The notes under the pieces were generated by a model. That model ran no database searches, was not told the DNA's origin, and saw only the letters and a program-made list of their open reading frames with translations. Below are positions 44,263 through 52,933 of a stretch of DNA of 64,000 bases, piece by piece. The translations under genes were made by a program, and so were the position numbers. This stretch comes from CAZMMV01 sp964637035 (GTDB lineage Bacteria > Bacillota > Clostridia > Tissierellales > Tissierellaceae): NCBI GenBank assembly GCA_964637035.1, contig CAZWTU010000001.1:103734-167733 (forward strand). Reading direction: 5' to 3'. Positions within the stretch are counted from its first letter, which is position 1; the number at the start of each line of letters is the position of its first letter.

Positions 44263-44463
44263 TTATTTACCTCCTAAATATATAGCAAAATCGGGACATC
44301 TTAGTTCACATTGCCCACATTGTATACAGGCATCTAAGTTTTTAATATTAATTTTACCATCCTTTAATTCCAATACATTTTTAGGGCAAAATTCAACACA
44401 TATGTTACACCCTTTACACCACTCTGTCTTAACATGAAGAGTTTTCTCTGTCTTAATTGACAA
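44263..44463 (-). CDS. korD: 2-oxoacid:ferredoxin oxidoreductase, delta (4Fe-4S ferredoxin) subunit
   Basis: A 66-aa ferredoxin-like subunit with two 4Fe-4S motifs, CKGCNICVEFCPKNVLE and CIQCGQCELRCPDFAI. It leads the operon behind a good promoter. I choose TTG 44463 because AGGGGG ends only 2 nt before the in-frame GTG at 44469; either is possible. It passes electrons from the TPP subunit to ferredoxin. Confidence 0.88.
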   Translation of the reverse strand: MSIKTEKTLHVKTEWCKGCNICVEFCPKNVLELKDGKINIKNLDACIQCGQCELRCPDFAIYLGGK

Positions 44464-44498
44464 TTTCACTTCCCCCTTATGTAATATTTGTTAATTTT

Positions 44499-44527
44499 AT
44501 AATACCAAAGTTAAATAGAATTTGCAA
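44499..44527 (-). promoter_or_regulatory. promoter of the korDABC-rpiR operon
   Basis: On the minus strand TTGCAA (44527-44522), 17 bp, TATTAT (44504-44499). It sits 30 nt upstream of korD. Confidence 0.65.
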
Positions 44528-44595
44528 GATTTATTTCATTTTATTAACAAATTGTTTTTTCATGCAAGTTTTGTTGCACTTTGATTCAAGTAAAT

Positions 44596-44627
44596 AAAAT
44601 AAGACAAGCCTAGGCTTGTCTTATTTT
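44596..44627 (-). terminator. terminator of pycB
   Basis: A perfect 32-nt palindrome (16 bp per arm, AGGCTT/AAGCCT core) whose 3' arm on the minus strand ends in TTATTTT and continues TTTATTT. It overlaps the pycB stop. Confidence 0.85.
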
Positions 44628-46026
44628 AAACTGGATATACTTTATTTTCTTGATCTAAAAGTTCATCATCTATCTTATATTTCTCTGCCTTTCTTTGTTT
44701 AAAGAAAGCTAAGGCAACTTGAGGAAATAATGCATAGCTTAGCACATCCTCATCTTGCTCAATATATTCTTTTATCTCTTCTTTAAACTGGTCTAGTTGA
44801 GGTTCCATTAAATCTGCTGGTCGACCAGTAAATACCTCTTCATCACCTATTATTTTCTTTTTTATTTCATCAGAAATTGGTGTGGTTGGCTTACCATATA
44901 AGCCCTTTACATAGTTTTTAGCTTCATTTGGAATCATTTTGTACCGTTCCCCTGTTAACACATTAAATACTGCCTGTGTTCCAACCATTTGACTCATAGG
45001 TGTCACTAGTGGAGGGTAACCAAAGTCTTCTCTTACCTTGGGTATTTCTTTTAAGACATCCTCAAATTTATCTTCTGCACCTTGACTACTTAATTGAGAA
45101 ACTAAGTTAGAAAGCATACCTCCTGGTACTTGATATATTAATGTATTTACATCTACATTTAACACCTTTGTATTTAAAAGTCCATCTTTCAAGTACTTGT
45201 CCCTTAATACCTTAAAATATTCAGCAACCTCTAATAATAAATCCATGTTTATATTCTTTGGGTAATTAGGTGAACCTTCCAAAGAAGCTATCATAGGCTC
45301 TGTAGCAGGTTGAGATGTCCCATTGCCTAAAGGTGATATTGCAGTATCTATTATATCAGCCCCTGCTTCTATTGCCTTCATATAAGTTTGGTTTGCTATA
45401 CCACTAGTAAAATGTGAATGTACGTCTATAGGTACAGATATAACCTTTTTCATTTCTTTTACTAATTCCTCAGCTACATATGGAAGTAAGATACCAGACA
45501 TATCTTTAATACATATTGAATCTACTCCCATTTCTTCCATTTCCTTAGCCAGATCAACGTAGTACTTAACATCATGAACTGGACTAGTGGTATATGACAT
45601 AGCACCTTGAGCATGACCACCATATTTCTTAGTAGCTTCTACTGAAAGCCTAATGTTCCTTGTATCATTTAATGCATCAAATACTCTAATAATATCTATT
45701 CCATTTTCTATTGATTTTTTTATAAATTCTTCTACTACATCATCAGGATAATGTCTATAGCCTAAAATGTTTTGTCCTCTTAAAAGCATTTGTAGCTTTG
45801 TCTTCTTAAAAGCCTTTCTTAATTCCCTAAGTCTTTCCCAAGGATCTTCATTTAAAAATCTTAAACAAGAGTCAAAAGTTGCCCCTCCCCATACTTCCAA
45901 GGAATAAAAACCTACATTGTCTAGCTTCTCAGCTATGGGTAGCATATCCTCCAATTTCATTCTTGTAGCTATAAGAGATTGATGAGCATCCCTTAATATA
46001 GTATCTGTTATTTTTACACCTGACAC
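44626..46026 (-). CDS. pyruvate carboxylase subunit B/oxaloacetate decarboxylase alpha-type carboxyltransferase
   Basis: A 466-aa DRE-TIM metallolyase with the carboxyltransferase domain of pyruvate carboxylase/oxaloacetate decarboxylase: TDTILRDAHQSLIATRM, EVWGGATFDSCLRFLNEDPW, LLRGQNILGYRHY, CIKDMSGILLP (Lys) and DVHSHFTSGIA (metal HxH), then the PYC_OADA domain. There is no C-terminal biotin-attachment (MKM) domain, so a separate BCCP partner is required. Start is GTG 46026 after GGAGGT; an in-frame ATG at 46041 overlaps that ribosome-binding site. Confidence 0.9.
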   Translation of the reverse strand: MSGVKITDTILRDAHQSLIATRMKLEDMLPIAEKLDNVGFYSLEVWGGATFDSCLRFLNEDPWERLRELRKAFKKTKLQMLLRGQNILGYRHYPDDVVEEFIKKSIENGIDIIRVFDALNDTRNIRLSVEATKKYGGHAQGAMSYTTSPVHDVKYYVDLAKEMEEMGVDSICIKDMSGILLPYVAEELVKEMKKVISVPIDVHSHFTSGIANQTYMKAIEAGADIIDTAISPLGNGTSQPATEPMIASLEGSPNYPKNINMDLLLEVAEYFKVLRDKYLKDGLLNTKVLNVDVNTLIYQVPGGMLSNLVSQLSSQGAEDKFEDVLKEIPKVREDFGYPPLVTPMSQMVGTQAVFNVLTGERYKMIPNEAKNYVKGLYGKPTTPISDEIKKKIIGDEEVFTGRPADLMEPQLDQFKEEIKEYIEQDEDVLSYALFPQVALAFFKQRKAEKYKIDDELLDQENKVYPV

Positions 46027-46030
46027 TTTA

Positions 46031-46612
46031 CTACCTCCCATTATTGTTTTTTTCTACACCATATAAAATTGGTGGAGAATTTATTTGATTTATAAAGTCA
46101 TATTTTATAACATTATATGCTTTTTGATCTAGACATTTCAAAAAATCTTCTAATCCATCTTTTTCATCTAAACCTCCAATATGACCAGTATAACATGTAA
46201 TTAAAATAATTCCATTGCTTTTCAATAAATCAAGTGATTTTTTTACACTAGTTAATGTACTTTCTTTATTAGTTTTTATATTTTTATCGCCTTTAGGTAA
46301 ATATCCAAGATTGTATATAATAAAATCTAATTCTTCCTCAATATATAGATCAATATTTTCATGACTATCTTTTATTAATTTTACCCTATGATTCAAGTTT
46401 TCTTCAACTAATTTATCTAAAGTTATCTGTAAAGCCTGGTTTTGTATATCAAAGCCGTAAACTTTACCCTTATCACCAACTAAACTGGCAAGTAGTATTG
46501 TATCATTCCCATTTCCTACCGTACAATCTAATACACTATTACCTTCTTTCACATTCTTATAAAGAATATCCTTAGAAATCTTTAAAGTGTTTTTAATTTC
46601 TTTATATACCAT
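46031..46612 (-). CDS. mnmM: class I SAM methyltransferase, MnmM/YtqB-like
   Basis: A 193-aa SAM methyltransferase of the YtqB family (MnmM, which methylates the nm5s2U34 wobble base of tRNA). SAM loop VLDCTVGNGNDTILLA, catalytic-region YNLGYLPKGDK, and ITCYTGHIGG are family-like. I start it at ATG 46612, overlapping the GNAT stop by 11 nt; a longer frame reaches ATG 46645. Shine-Dalgarno evidence is weak, suggesting translational coupling with the upstream gene. Confidence 0.82.
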   Translation of the reverse strand: MVYKEIKNTLKISKDILYKNVKEGNSVLDCTVGNGNDTILLASLVGDKGKVYGFDIQNQALQITLDKLVEENLNHRVKLIKDSHENIDLYIEEELDFIIYNLGYLPKGDKNIKTNKESTLTSVKKSLDLLKSNGIILITCYTGHIGGLDEKDGLEDFLKCLDQKAYNVIKYDFINQINSPPILYGVEKNNNGR

Positions 46613-47006
46613 GGCAGTCACCAGAGCAGTTACAGCCATCATCAAAAAAAATATTTATATCTAGGGATAAAATGTTTTCTTTTTCTTTTTTGAATCCTTT
46701 TTTCAATAAATACTCATTGTTTCCTTTAAAATAGAGTTTGTCCTCATTGCTGTTGGTCAGCTTGTAAAGTATAGCTCTTAAAAGGGCATCTCCAAAACCC
46801 ATATTTCTTTCTTCTTTTCTTATAACTAAATATTTTAAAAAGTTTTTATTATATTCTAGTTGAACCTTACCCACTCCTATTAAATATTTATGGTCTAGAA
46901 CCACATAAATTATTGGTTCTACATTTTGATCTATAATATTTTCTTCTTCTAGAATAGAATTTATATTTTCCAAATCTTCATCTTGATATTCTCGCAAAAC
47001 AATCAT
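46602..47006 (-). CDS. GNAT-family N-acetyltransferase with Cys-rich tail
   Basis: A 134-aa protein with the GNAT fold; the acetyl-CoA loop is EERNMGFGDALLRA (R-x-x-G-x-G/A). The substrate is unknown. The C-terminus ends in CNCSGDCHGI, three Cys and a His in ten residues, possibly a metal-binding tail. It overlaps the mnmM-like gene, and the operon reads rluB-GNAT-mnmM-pycB. Confidence 0.8.
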   Translation of the reverse strand: MIVLREYQDEDLENINSILEEENIIDQNVEPIIYVVLDHKYLIGVGKVQLEYNKNFLKYLVIRKEERNMGFGDALLRAILYKLTNSNEDKLYFKGNNEYLLKKGFKKEKENILSLDINIFFDDGCNCSGDCHGI

Positions 47007-47024
47007 ACTCTTGTCCCCTTGAAA

Positions 47025-47732
47025 TTAAAGTTTATTTAAATATTCTATTTCCTCTTCATTTAAATATCTCCAGTTACCTAGATTTAACCCACCGATTTCC
47101 AGTTCCCCTAAGGCAACTCTTTTAAGTTTTTTTACAGGATGATTTATTCTTTCACACATTTTTTTAATTTGTCTATTCCTGCCTTCATGTATAGAAATAT
47201 CTAAAATAGATTCATCTTCATATTTTTTAGCTATCTTAACTGAAGCCTTAGCTGTCTTTCTTCCTTCTAGCATAATCCCATTTCTAAATGTTTCTAGTTC
47301 CATTCTATTAGGAACACCTTCAACAATAGCTATATATCTTTTAATTATTTCATTGCTAGGATGAGTTAGTTTATAAGTTAAATCTCCATCATTAGTCAAT
47401 AATAAGAGCCCTGTAGTATCTGCGTCTAATCTACCCACTGGATATATTCTTTCACTAACGCCTTCTATTAAATCTATAACTGTTTTTCTTCCCTTTTCAT
47501 CCTTCAAAGTAGTTACATATCCAATAGGCTTATTTAACATTATATATATCATGTTTTTTTCTTCTCGAATAACTCTATCATCTACTTTAACTATATCCTT
47601 TTTAGGATTAATTTTTGTCCCCATTTCTAAAGCTATTTTATCATTTACCTTAACCCTGCCTGAAGTAATAATTTCCTCTGATTTCCTTCTTGAAGCTACC
47701 CCACATAAGGCCATATACTTTTGTAGTCTCAT
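47025..47732 (-). CDS. rluB: ribosomal large subunit pseudouridine synthase RluB
   Basis: A 235-aa RsuA/RluB-type pseudouridine synthase. The N-terminal S4 domain (MRLQKYMALCGVASRRKSEEII) precedes the catalytic domain with VGRLDADTTGLLLLTNDG (catalytic Asp) and EGRNRQIKKM. Start ATG 47732 with AAAGGGG upstream; a TTG at 47750 lies in the ribosome-binding site. In B. subtilis the rluB homologue follows scpAB/dacB, as here. RsuA versus RluB cannot be fully separated by sequence alone. Confidence 0.9.
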   Translation of the reverse strand: MRLQKYMALCGVASRRKSEEIITSGRVKVNDKIALEMGTKINPKKDIVKVDDRVIREEKNMIYIMLNKPIGYVTTLKDEKGRKTVIDLIEGVSERIYPVGRLDADTTGLLLLTNDGDLTYKLTHPSNEIIKRYIAIVEGVPNRMELETFRNGIMLEGRKTAKASVKIAKKYEDESILDISIHEGRNRQIKKMCERINHPVKKLKRVALGELEIGGLNLGNWRYLNEEEIEYLNKL

Positions 47733-47767
47733 TTTATTCCCCTTTCCCAATTAAAATACATAATATA

Positions 47768-47796
47768 ATACTACACTTAATTGCAATAAATGTAAA
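47768..47796 (-). promoter_or_regulatory. candidate rluB promoter
   Basis: On the minus strand TTTACA (47796-47791), 17 bp, TAGTAT (47773-47768), located between the dacB-like gene and rluB. Confidence 0.5.
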
Positions 47797-47800
47797 TCAT

Positions 47801-48901
47801 TTAATCTTTCCTAATTTTTTTAATTAATTGTTCTAATAAATTTAACCTTTCAATAGAGGTTTTTCCTACTAATTTATCTTTCTTTATCAACTTATTGTCT
47901 AAATAAACATAGATCTCACCTATAGCACTGGCTTTTTCTACAGGAGCTACTATTATATTAGGTGTTACTATATTTATTTTTACCCTTTCAATCTCATATT
48001 CATCTAAAGGATAGAACAAATCTCCTTTTGTTACAAGGTCAATATATTCTTTTTTACCATCCTTTACTTTGATTTTTTTTATAAATTGGTTTTTATCATA
48101 TAAAATATAGGGTTTATAATTATTGAAACCATAGTCTAATAGTCTATAATTATCATTAAACCAATCATTTGCCCTAATAACTACAGATATCAAACGCATC
48201 TCACTCCTCTTGGCTGATGAAACTAAGCACCTTCCCGAGCTTGTAGTGTAACCCGTCTTTACCCCATCTCCACCTTTGTATTGCCAAAGAGTCTTATTGT
48301 TATTTTGATAATAATTATTTTCTTCCCTAGAAGATACATAAGTTTTTGTTCCCACTATCTTTTCAAATTCCTTATATGAGAAAGCTTCCCTTGTTATAAG
48401 AGCCATGTCATATGCAGTAGAGTAATGATTTTCATCATGAAGGCCATTTGGATTTACAAAGTTGGTATTTAATGCACCGATATCCTTAGCTTTTTTATTC
48501 ATCAAATCGACAAATCCTTCCAGGCTTCCTCCTATATGTATTGCTATTGCAACAGCTACATCATTTCCAGATTTTAGCATTAAACCATAAAGTAAATCTT
48601 CTAAAATTACTTCCTCATTTTCCTTTAAATATATACTTGAACCTTCTATGCCTACACTTTCCTTAGTAATGCATAAAGAATCCGTGAGATCGCCCTGTTC
48701 TATAGCTACTAAAGCTGTCATTATTTTAGTAGTACTAGCCATAGCCATTTTATTATGTGGGTTTTTTTCATACAGAACCCTTCCCGTATTACTATCCATT
48801 AAAACACAGGATACAGCACTTAGATCAATATTCTCCCCGTATACAGTAGTAAAGTTTAACACTATAATTAATACTAATAATATACATACTATTTTTTTCA
48901 T
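47801..48901 (-). CDS. dacB: D-alanyl-D-alanine carboxypeptidase, DacB-position
   Basis: A 366-aa penicillin-binding protein 5-type DD-carboxypeptidase with a signal peptide (residues 1-22). Active-site motifs: SxxK in MASTTKIMTALVA, SGND in LKSGNDVAVAIAI, and KTG in GVKTGYTTSSGRC. A C-terminal PBP5-like domain follows. Position between scpB and rluB corresponds to B. subtilis dacB, which trims spore cortex peptidoglycan. spmA and spmB, the next Bacillus genes, are missing. The name is a context inference. Confidence 0.88.
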   Translation of the reverse strand: MKKIVCILLVLIIVLNFTTVYGENIDLSAVSCVLMDSNTGRVLYEKNPHNKMAMASTTKIMTALVAIEQGDLTDSLCITKESVGIEGSSIYLKENEEVILEDLLYGLMLKSGNDVAVAIAIHIGGSLEGFVDLMNKKAKDIGALNTNFVNPNGLHDENHYSTAYDMALITREAFSYKEFEKIVGTKTYVSSREENNYYQNNNKTLWQYKGGDGVKTGYTTSSGRCLVSSAKRSEMRLISVVIRANDWFNDNYRLLDYGFNNYKPYILYDKNQFIKKIKVKDGKKEYIDLVTKGDLFYPLDEYEIERVKINIVTPNIIVAPVEKASAIGEIYVYLDNKLIKKDKLVGKTSIERLNLLEQLIKKIRKD

Positions 48902-48941
48902 GATAGACCTCCATATTTAAAAGTTTTTGTGATTAAGCTAC

Positions 48942-48976
48942 AAAAAAAGATAACACTAATCTTAGTATTATCTTTT
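48942..48976 (-). terminator. terminator of scpB
   Basis: A 15-bp stem with one mismatch (48945-48959 with 48962-48976), loop TC, followed on the minus strand by TTTTTTTG. Confidence 0.8.
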
Positions 48977-48978
48977 AA

Positions 48979-49512
48979 TTACATATTATCCTCATTTTCT
49001 ATGAAGTCTTTCAATGGAGGTAAATCTTCTAATTTTTCCAGTCCAAAGTTCCTTAAAAAATTATCAGTTGTTCCGTATATAATCGGCCTTCCCACACTTT
49101 CTTGCCTTCCTTTTTCTAAGACTAATCCCTTATCTATTAATGTTTCAATTACCCTATCAGATCTTACCCCCCTTATTGCTTCAATATCCGACTTTAAAAC
49201 AGGCTGTCTATATGCAATAATAGATAGGGTCTCTAAAGCTGCATTAGATAAAGTTTTAGATGCTTTTGGAGTAGAAAGCTTCTTTAACCATTCAAAATGC
49301 TCAGGTCTGGTTGCTAATTGATAACTATCATTTATTTTTATTATTCTAAGGCCCCTTCTATTATAATCAAAGTCATCCATCATTTTTTCCATGATTTTAT
49401 CTACTTGTTTTTTATCTAATTCCAAAACATAAGCAATATCATCATTTCCCAAAGGGTCTCCCCAAGTAAATAACAAGGCCTCTATTATTGATTTTATTTC
49501 TTTTTCATTCAT
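48979..49512 (-). CDS. scpB: chromosome segregation/condensation protein ScpB
   Basis: A 177-aa ScpB: paired winged helices (IKSIIEALLFTWGDPL, ETLSIIAYRQPVLKSDIEAIRGVRSD, GRQESVGRPIIYGTTDNFLRNFGL). It joins ScpA and SMC in the condensin complex that orders the chromosome. It lies 3 nt after scpA, and the pair is coupled. Confidence 0.96.
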   Translation of the reverse strand: MNEKEIKSIIEALLFTWGDPLGNDDIAYVLELDKKQVDKIMEKMMDDFDYNRRGLRIIKINDSYQLATRPEHFEWLKKLSTPKASKTLSNAALETLSIIAYRQPVLKSDIEAIRGVRSDRVIETLIDKGLVLEKGRQESVGRPIIYGTTDNFLRNFGLEKLEDLPPLKDFIENEDNM

Positions 49513-49515
49513 AAA

Positions 49516-50256
49516 CTACTCCTTTTCCAGTTTAATCAGAAATACATCAGAAAACTCTTTTTCCTGGTCTATATTTATATACTTCATTTTAACAAGTTCT
49601 AAAATAGATAAAAAATAAACCACAATTTCATTTCTATTACTTTGAGTATCAAGTAACTCACTAAAACTCACCTTATCTTTAGTATCAAGTTTAAATTTAA
49701 TATTTTCAATACATTCTTCTAGGGTATATTCTTCCCTCTGTATAAAATCAATGTCTAATATATTCCTTTTTCTTTCATTGTTTTTAATTATCCTATCTAA
49801 AGACTTTAACAGCATGTCCATATTTAAACCTGAAAGCTCTATTTCGTCATCTATATAATCAACTAATTCTTCCCTAGGTTTAAAAAACATCTTTGAATAA
49901 ATTGATTCAAAACCCTTAAGTTCTGCAGCCGCATCCTTATATTTTTTATATTCAACCAACCTTCTAATAAGTTCTGCCCTAGGGTCAATATCTTCTAAGT
50001 CCATATCGTCATCAGATTCACTTGGTTTTTGAGGGAGTAGCATCCTACTCTTTATCTCCAAAAGAGTAGCTGCCATCAAAAGGAATTCACTGGCAACTTC
50101 CAAGTTTAATTCTTCCAAGCCTCTAATATATTCTATAAATTGCTCCGCTATAATATTTATAGGTATATCATATATATCTATTTCCGCCTTATCAATCAAA
50201 TGAAGTAATAAATCCATAGGACCTTCAAATACATCTATTTCTATTTTATATCCCAT
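49516..50256 (-). CDS. scpA: segregation and condensation protein ScpA
   Basis: A 246-aa kleisin: YKIEIDVFEGPMDLLLHLIDKAEIDIYDIPI at the N-terminus, FLLMAATLLEIKSRMLLP, and a C-terminal winged helix binding SMC. The start is ATG 50256 behind AGGGGTAGGGAT, preferred to an in-frame upstream ATG at 50307. ScpA bridges the SMC heads and recruits ScpB encoded next. Confidence 0.96.
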   Translation of the reverse strand: MGYKIEIDVFEGPMDLLLHLIDKAEIDIYDIPINIIAEQFIEYIRGLEELNLEVASEFLLMAATLLEIKSRMLLPQKPSESDDDMDLEDIDPRAELIRRLVEYKKYKDAAAELKGFESIYSKMFFKPREELVDYIDDEIELSGLNMDMLLKSLDRIIKNNERKRNILDIDFIQREEYTLEECIENIKFKLDTKDKVSFSELLDTQSNRNEIVVYFLSILELVKMKYINIDQEKEFSDVFLIKLEKE

Positions 50257-50330
50257 ATCCCTACCCCTATTATATCCTATAACTATAACCAATATATTCA
50301 GTGGCATTTTATAGTTTATTATAATTATAC

Positions 50331-50356
50331 AACCTCGACCTGTTAAAGTCGAGGTT
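50331..50356 (-). terminator. hairpin after dacF
   Basis: AACCTCGAC pairs with GTCGAGGTT (50331-50339 with 50348-50356) around an 8-nt loop. The minus-strand sequence beyond (GTATAATTATAATAAAC) is not a strong U-tract, so termination efficiency is uncertain. Confidence 0.65.
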
Positions 50357-50376
50357 ATTAAAGAAATTACCTAATT

Positions 50377-51531
50377 TTAATTCTTTAAAAAGGAATTTAA
50401 ATTTCTTTTTAGCATATCTAAGAAATTTGCCCTGTCTACACTGTCCTTTGCAACTAGTTTTATTCTGTGTATTTCCTTCCCATTAAGGGTAATTATCATA
50501 TTTCCAATTTCTTCACCTTTTGCTAGTGGTGCTTTGGCACCCTCTGGCAATACAATTTTTTTATCAATATTACTATCTTGCCCCTTAGGCAACAATACAT
50601 AAGAATCATTTTCTAAAACAGCATCAACATTTAATACTTTGCCTTTTTCTATTGTTACGTAACCTATTACATCATCCTTTTTACCTACTATAAAAGAGTC
50701 ATAGTTTGCAAACCCATAGTCAAGCATTTTTTTAGCTTCATCAAATCTTTCTTTTGATGTATTTGCCCCCATAACCACCGCTATAAGCTCTAAATTGCCT
50801 CTTTTAGCTGAAGCAGATAAACAATGCCCAGCTTCATTAGTTGAACCTGTTTTAACCCCTGTAATATTTTGATATTGCTTTATCAATTTATTAGTATTTA
50901 CCATAGTTTGTATTTGATCTTTTTTCTTACCCACTTTCATATCATAAATATAAGTAGTCAGCCAATCCCTTACTACATCATGTTTCAAAAGCTCTCTAGA
51001 CATTAAAGCCACATCATAAGCTGATACATGATGTTCCTTGTTAGGTAAACCACTTGCATTTTTAAACTTTGTATTATTCATACCAAGTTCCTTGGCTCTT
51101 TTATTCATCATATTTACAAAAAGCTCTTCGGAACCTGCTACATATTCTCCCAGGGCTACAGCTGCATCATTTGCAGACCTAATAGCAATTGCCTTAAACA
51201 GTTCCTCCACAGGTTGAATTTCCCCAGTTTCTAAATAGACTTGAGTTCCTCCCATGGAAGATGCATATTCACTTATTAGTACTTCATCAGCTAAAGAAAT
51301 TTTCCCTGCTTCTATGGCTTCTAAACCTAATAACATAGTCATTACTTTTGCTATACTGGCAGGAGGTAGTCCTTCATCTTTGTTTAATTCATATATTATC
51401 TCTCCAGTATTAGCATCCATAAGCAAAGCCGACTTCCCCTTAATATCCAATTCTTCTATGGCTATTGGGTTTAAAGAAAATGAGGTTAAGAATAAAATCA
51501 TTAAAATAATGGATACTAGTCTTTTCTTCAA
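50377..51531 (-). CDS. dacF: D-alanyl-D-alanine carboxypeptidase DacF
   Basis: A 384-aa PBP5-type carboxypeptidase with N-terminal signal peptide (VSIILMILFLTSFSL). Motifs: SxxK in PPASIAKVMTMLLGLE, SAND in IRSANDAAVALGE, KTG in GVKTGSTNEAGHCL. The order punA-dacF recalls B. subtilis drm-pupG-dacF-spoIIAA, but no spoIIA operon follows here. Start TTG 51531 with GGAG at good spacing; an in-frame GTG 51540 overlaps the ribosome-binding site. Second such enzyme in the window (see 47801). Confidence 0.9.
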   Translation of the reverse strand: MKKRLVSIILMILFLTSFSLNPIAIEELDIKGKSALLMDANTGEIIYELNKDEGLPPASIAKVMTMLLGLEAIEAGKISLADEVLISEYASSMGGTQVYLETGEIQPVEELFKAIAIRSANDAAVALGEYVAGSEELFVNMMNKRAKELGMNNTKFKNASGLPNKEHHVSAYDVALMSRELLKHDVVRDWLTTYIYDMKVGKKKDQIQTMVNTNKLIKQYQNITGVKTGSTNEAGHCLSASAKRGNLELIAVVMGANTSKERFDEAKKMLDYGFANYDSFIVGKKDDVIGYVTIEKGKVLNVDAVLENDSYVLLPKGQDSNIDKKIVLPEGAKAPLAKGEEIGNMIITLNGKEIHRIKLVAKDSVDRANFLDMLKRNLNSFLKN

Positions 51532-51604
51532 ATTATTCACTCCATTTCATTTATTTGATTTTATCTTTTCCCTAATATTTACTCTTATACAAATTATTAA
51601 TACT

Positions 51605-52921
51605 TTACAATATTTGGTTACTTATTTCTTTATAAATCAGTTTTTTGTGGTCCTCATTCTTATTTCCAATCACTATAATTTTCTGTAATCTTTCTTCAAC
51701 TTCTTTAGCCTTTTCCATGTCATTTGCATGTATATATGCTAATAATTCATCCTTTTCTACTTTATCATCTACTTTTTTATTTAGAATAAGCCCTACGGAT
51801 AAATCTAATTTAGAATCCTTGTTTTCCCTTCCTGCACCTAATATCAGGGAACAAACACCAATCTCTTCTGCATTTAAAGACTTTACATATCCAGATTTAT
51901 TAGACTTTAGCTCTAGGATATACTTAGCCTTAGGAAATAAATCAGGATTATCTAAAAAGGAAAGATCTCCTCCTTGATGTTCTACCATTTCATAAAACTT
52001 TTCATAGGCTTTCCCTGTATCCACCGCCTCAATTAACATACGCCTAGCTTCGTCCTCATTATCTGATTTTTTAGCTAATACTAAAAGTTTAGCACCTAAA
52101 ATTAAACATAATTCGTATAGATCTTTTGGTCCTTGCCCTTTTAGAGTATCTATTGCTTCTTTAACTTCTAATATATTACCTACGGCATTACCTAATGGTT
52201 CATCCATGTTGCTGACTAGGGCTATAGTTTTTCTACCAAAAGAGTTTCCTATATCTACCATTTCACTTGCCAAATCTATTGCCTCATCTATACTTTTCAT
52301 AAATGCTCCAGAACCAACTTTTACATCTAGAATTATAGCATCTGATTCAATAGCTAGTTTTTTACTCATTATACTTACTGCAATTAAAGATAAATTGTCT
52401 ACTGTTGCAGTTACATCCCTAAGAGCATATAATTTCTTATCTGCTGGTGTTATATTACCAGTCTGACTTATAATTGCTATATTTATATCGTTAGTTATGT
52501 TTACAAATTCATCATTATCTAATTCTACCCTAAAGCCTTTAATTGATTCTAGCTTGTCCAGTGTGCCTCCAGTGTGACCCAGCCCCCTACCAGACATCTT
52601 TACAAAGGGTACGCCACAAGCAGCTACCATAGGTCCTAATATTAAGGTAGTAGTATCTCCTACTCCCCCAGTGGAATGCTTATCTACCTTTATTCCCTTA
52701 ATTTCAGATAAGTCAAAAGTATCCCCTGAATTAATAACAGCCTTGGTCATATCCAAAGTCTCTTTTTTATCCATTTTATTTAAATATATAGCCATAAGCA
52801 GTGCTGATATTTGATAATCCGGTATATTATCTTCTGTATAATTATTAATGAAATAATTTATTTCTTCCTTTGTTAAAGAATGTCCATCTCTTTTTTTCTT
52901 TATAATATCATAAATCCTCAA
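51605..52921 (-). CDS. pdp: pyrimidine-nucleoside phosphorylase
   Basis: A 438-aa thymidine/pyrimidine nucleoside phosphorylase: KHSTGGVGDTTTLILGPM, GVPFVKMSGRGLGHTGGTLDKLESI, and LYALRDVTATVDNLSLIAVSIMSKK. It phosphorolyses uridine/deoxyuridine/thymidine to base and (deoxy)ribose-1-phosphate. It begins at a TTG 12 nt after punA, making a purine plus pyrimidine salvage pair. Confidence 0.95.
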   Translation of the reverse strand: MRIYDIIKKKRDGHSLTKEEINYFINNYTEDNIPDYQISALLMAIYLNKMDKKETLDMTKAVINSGDTFDLSEIKGIKVDKHSTGGVGDTTTLILGPMVAACGVPFVKMSGRGLGHTGGTLDKLESIKGFRVELDNDEFVNITNDINIAIISQTGNITPADKKLYALRDVTATVDNLSLIAVSIMSKKLAIESDAIILDVKVGSGAFMKSIDEAIDLASEMVDIGNSFGRKTIALVSNMDEPLGNAVGNILEVKEAIDTLKGQGPKDLYELCLILGAKLLVLAKKSDNEDEARRMLIEAVDTGKAYEKFYEMVEHQGGDLSFLDNPDLFPKAKYILELKSNKSGYVKSLNAEEIGVCSLILGAGRENKDSKLDLSVGLILNKKVDDKVEKDELLAYIHANDMEKAKEVEERLQKIIVIGNKNEDHKKLIYKEISNQIL

Positions 52922-52933
52922 ACTATCACCCCA

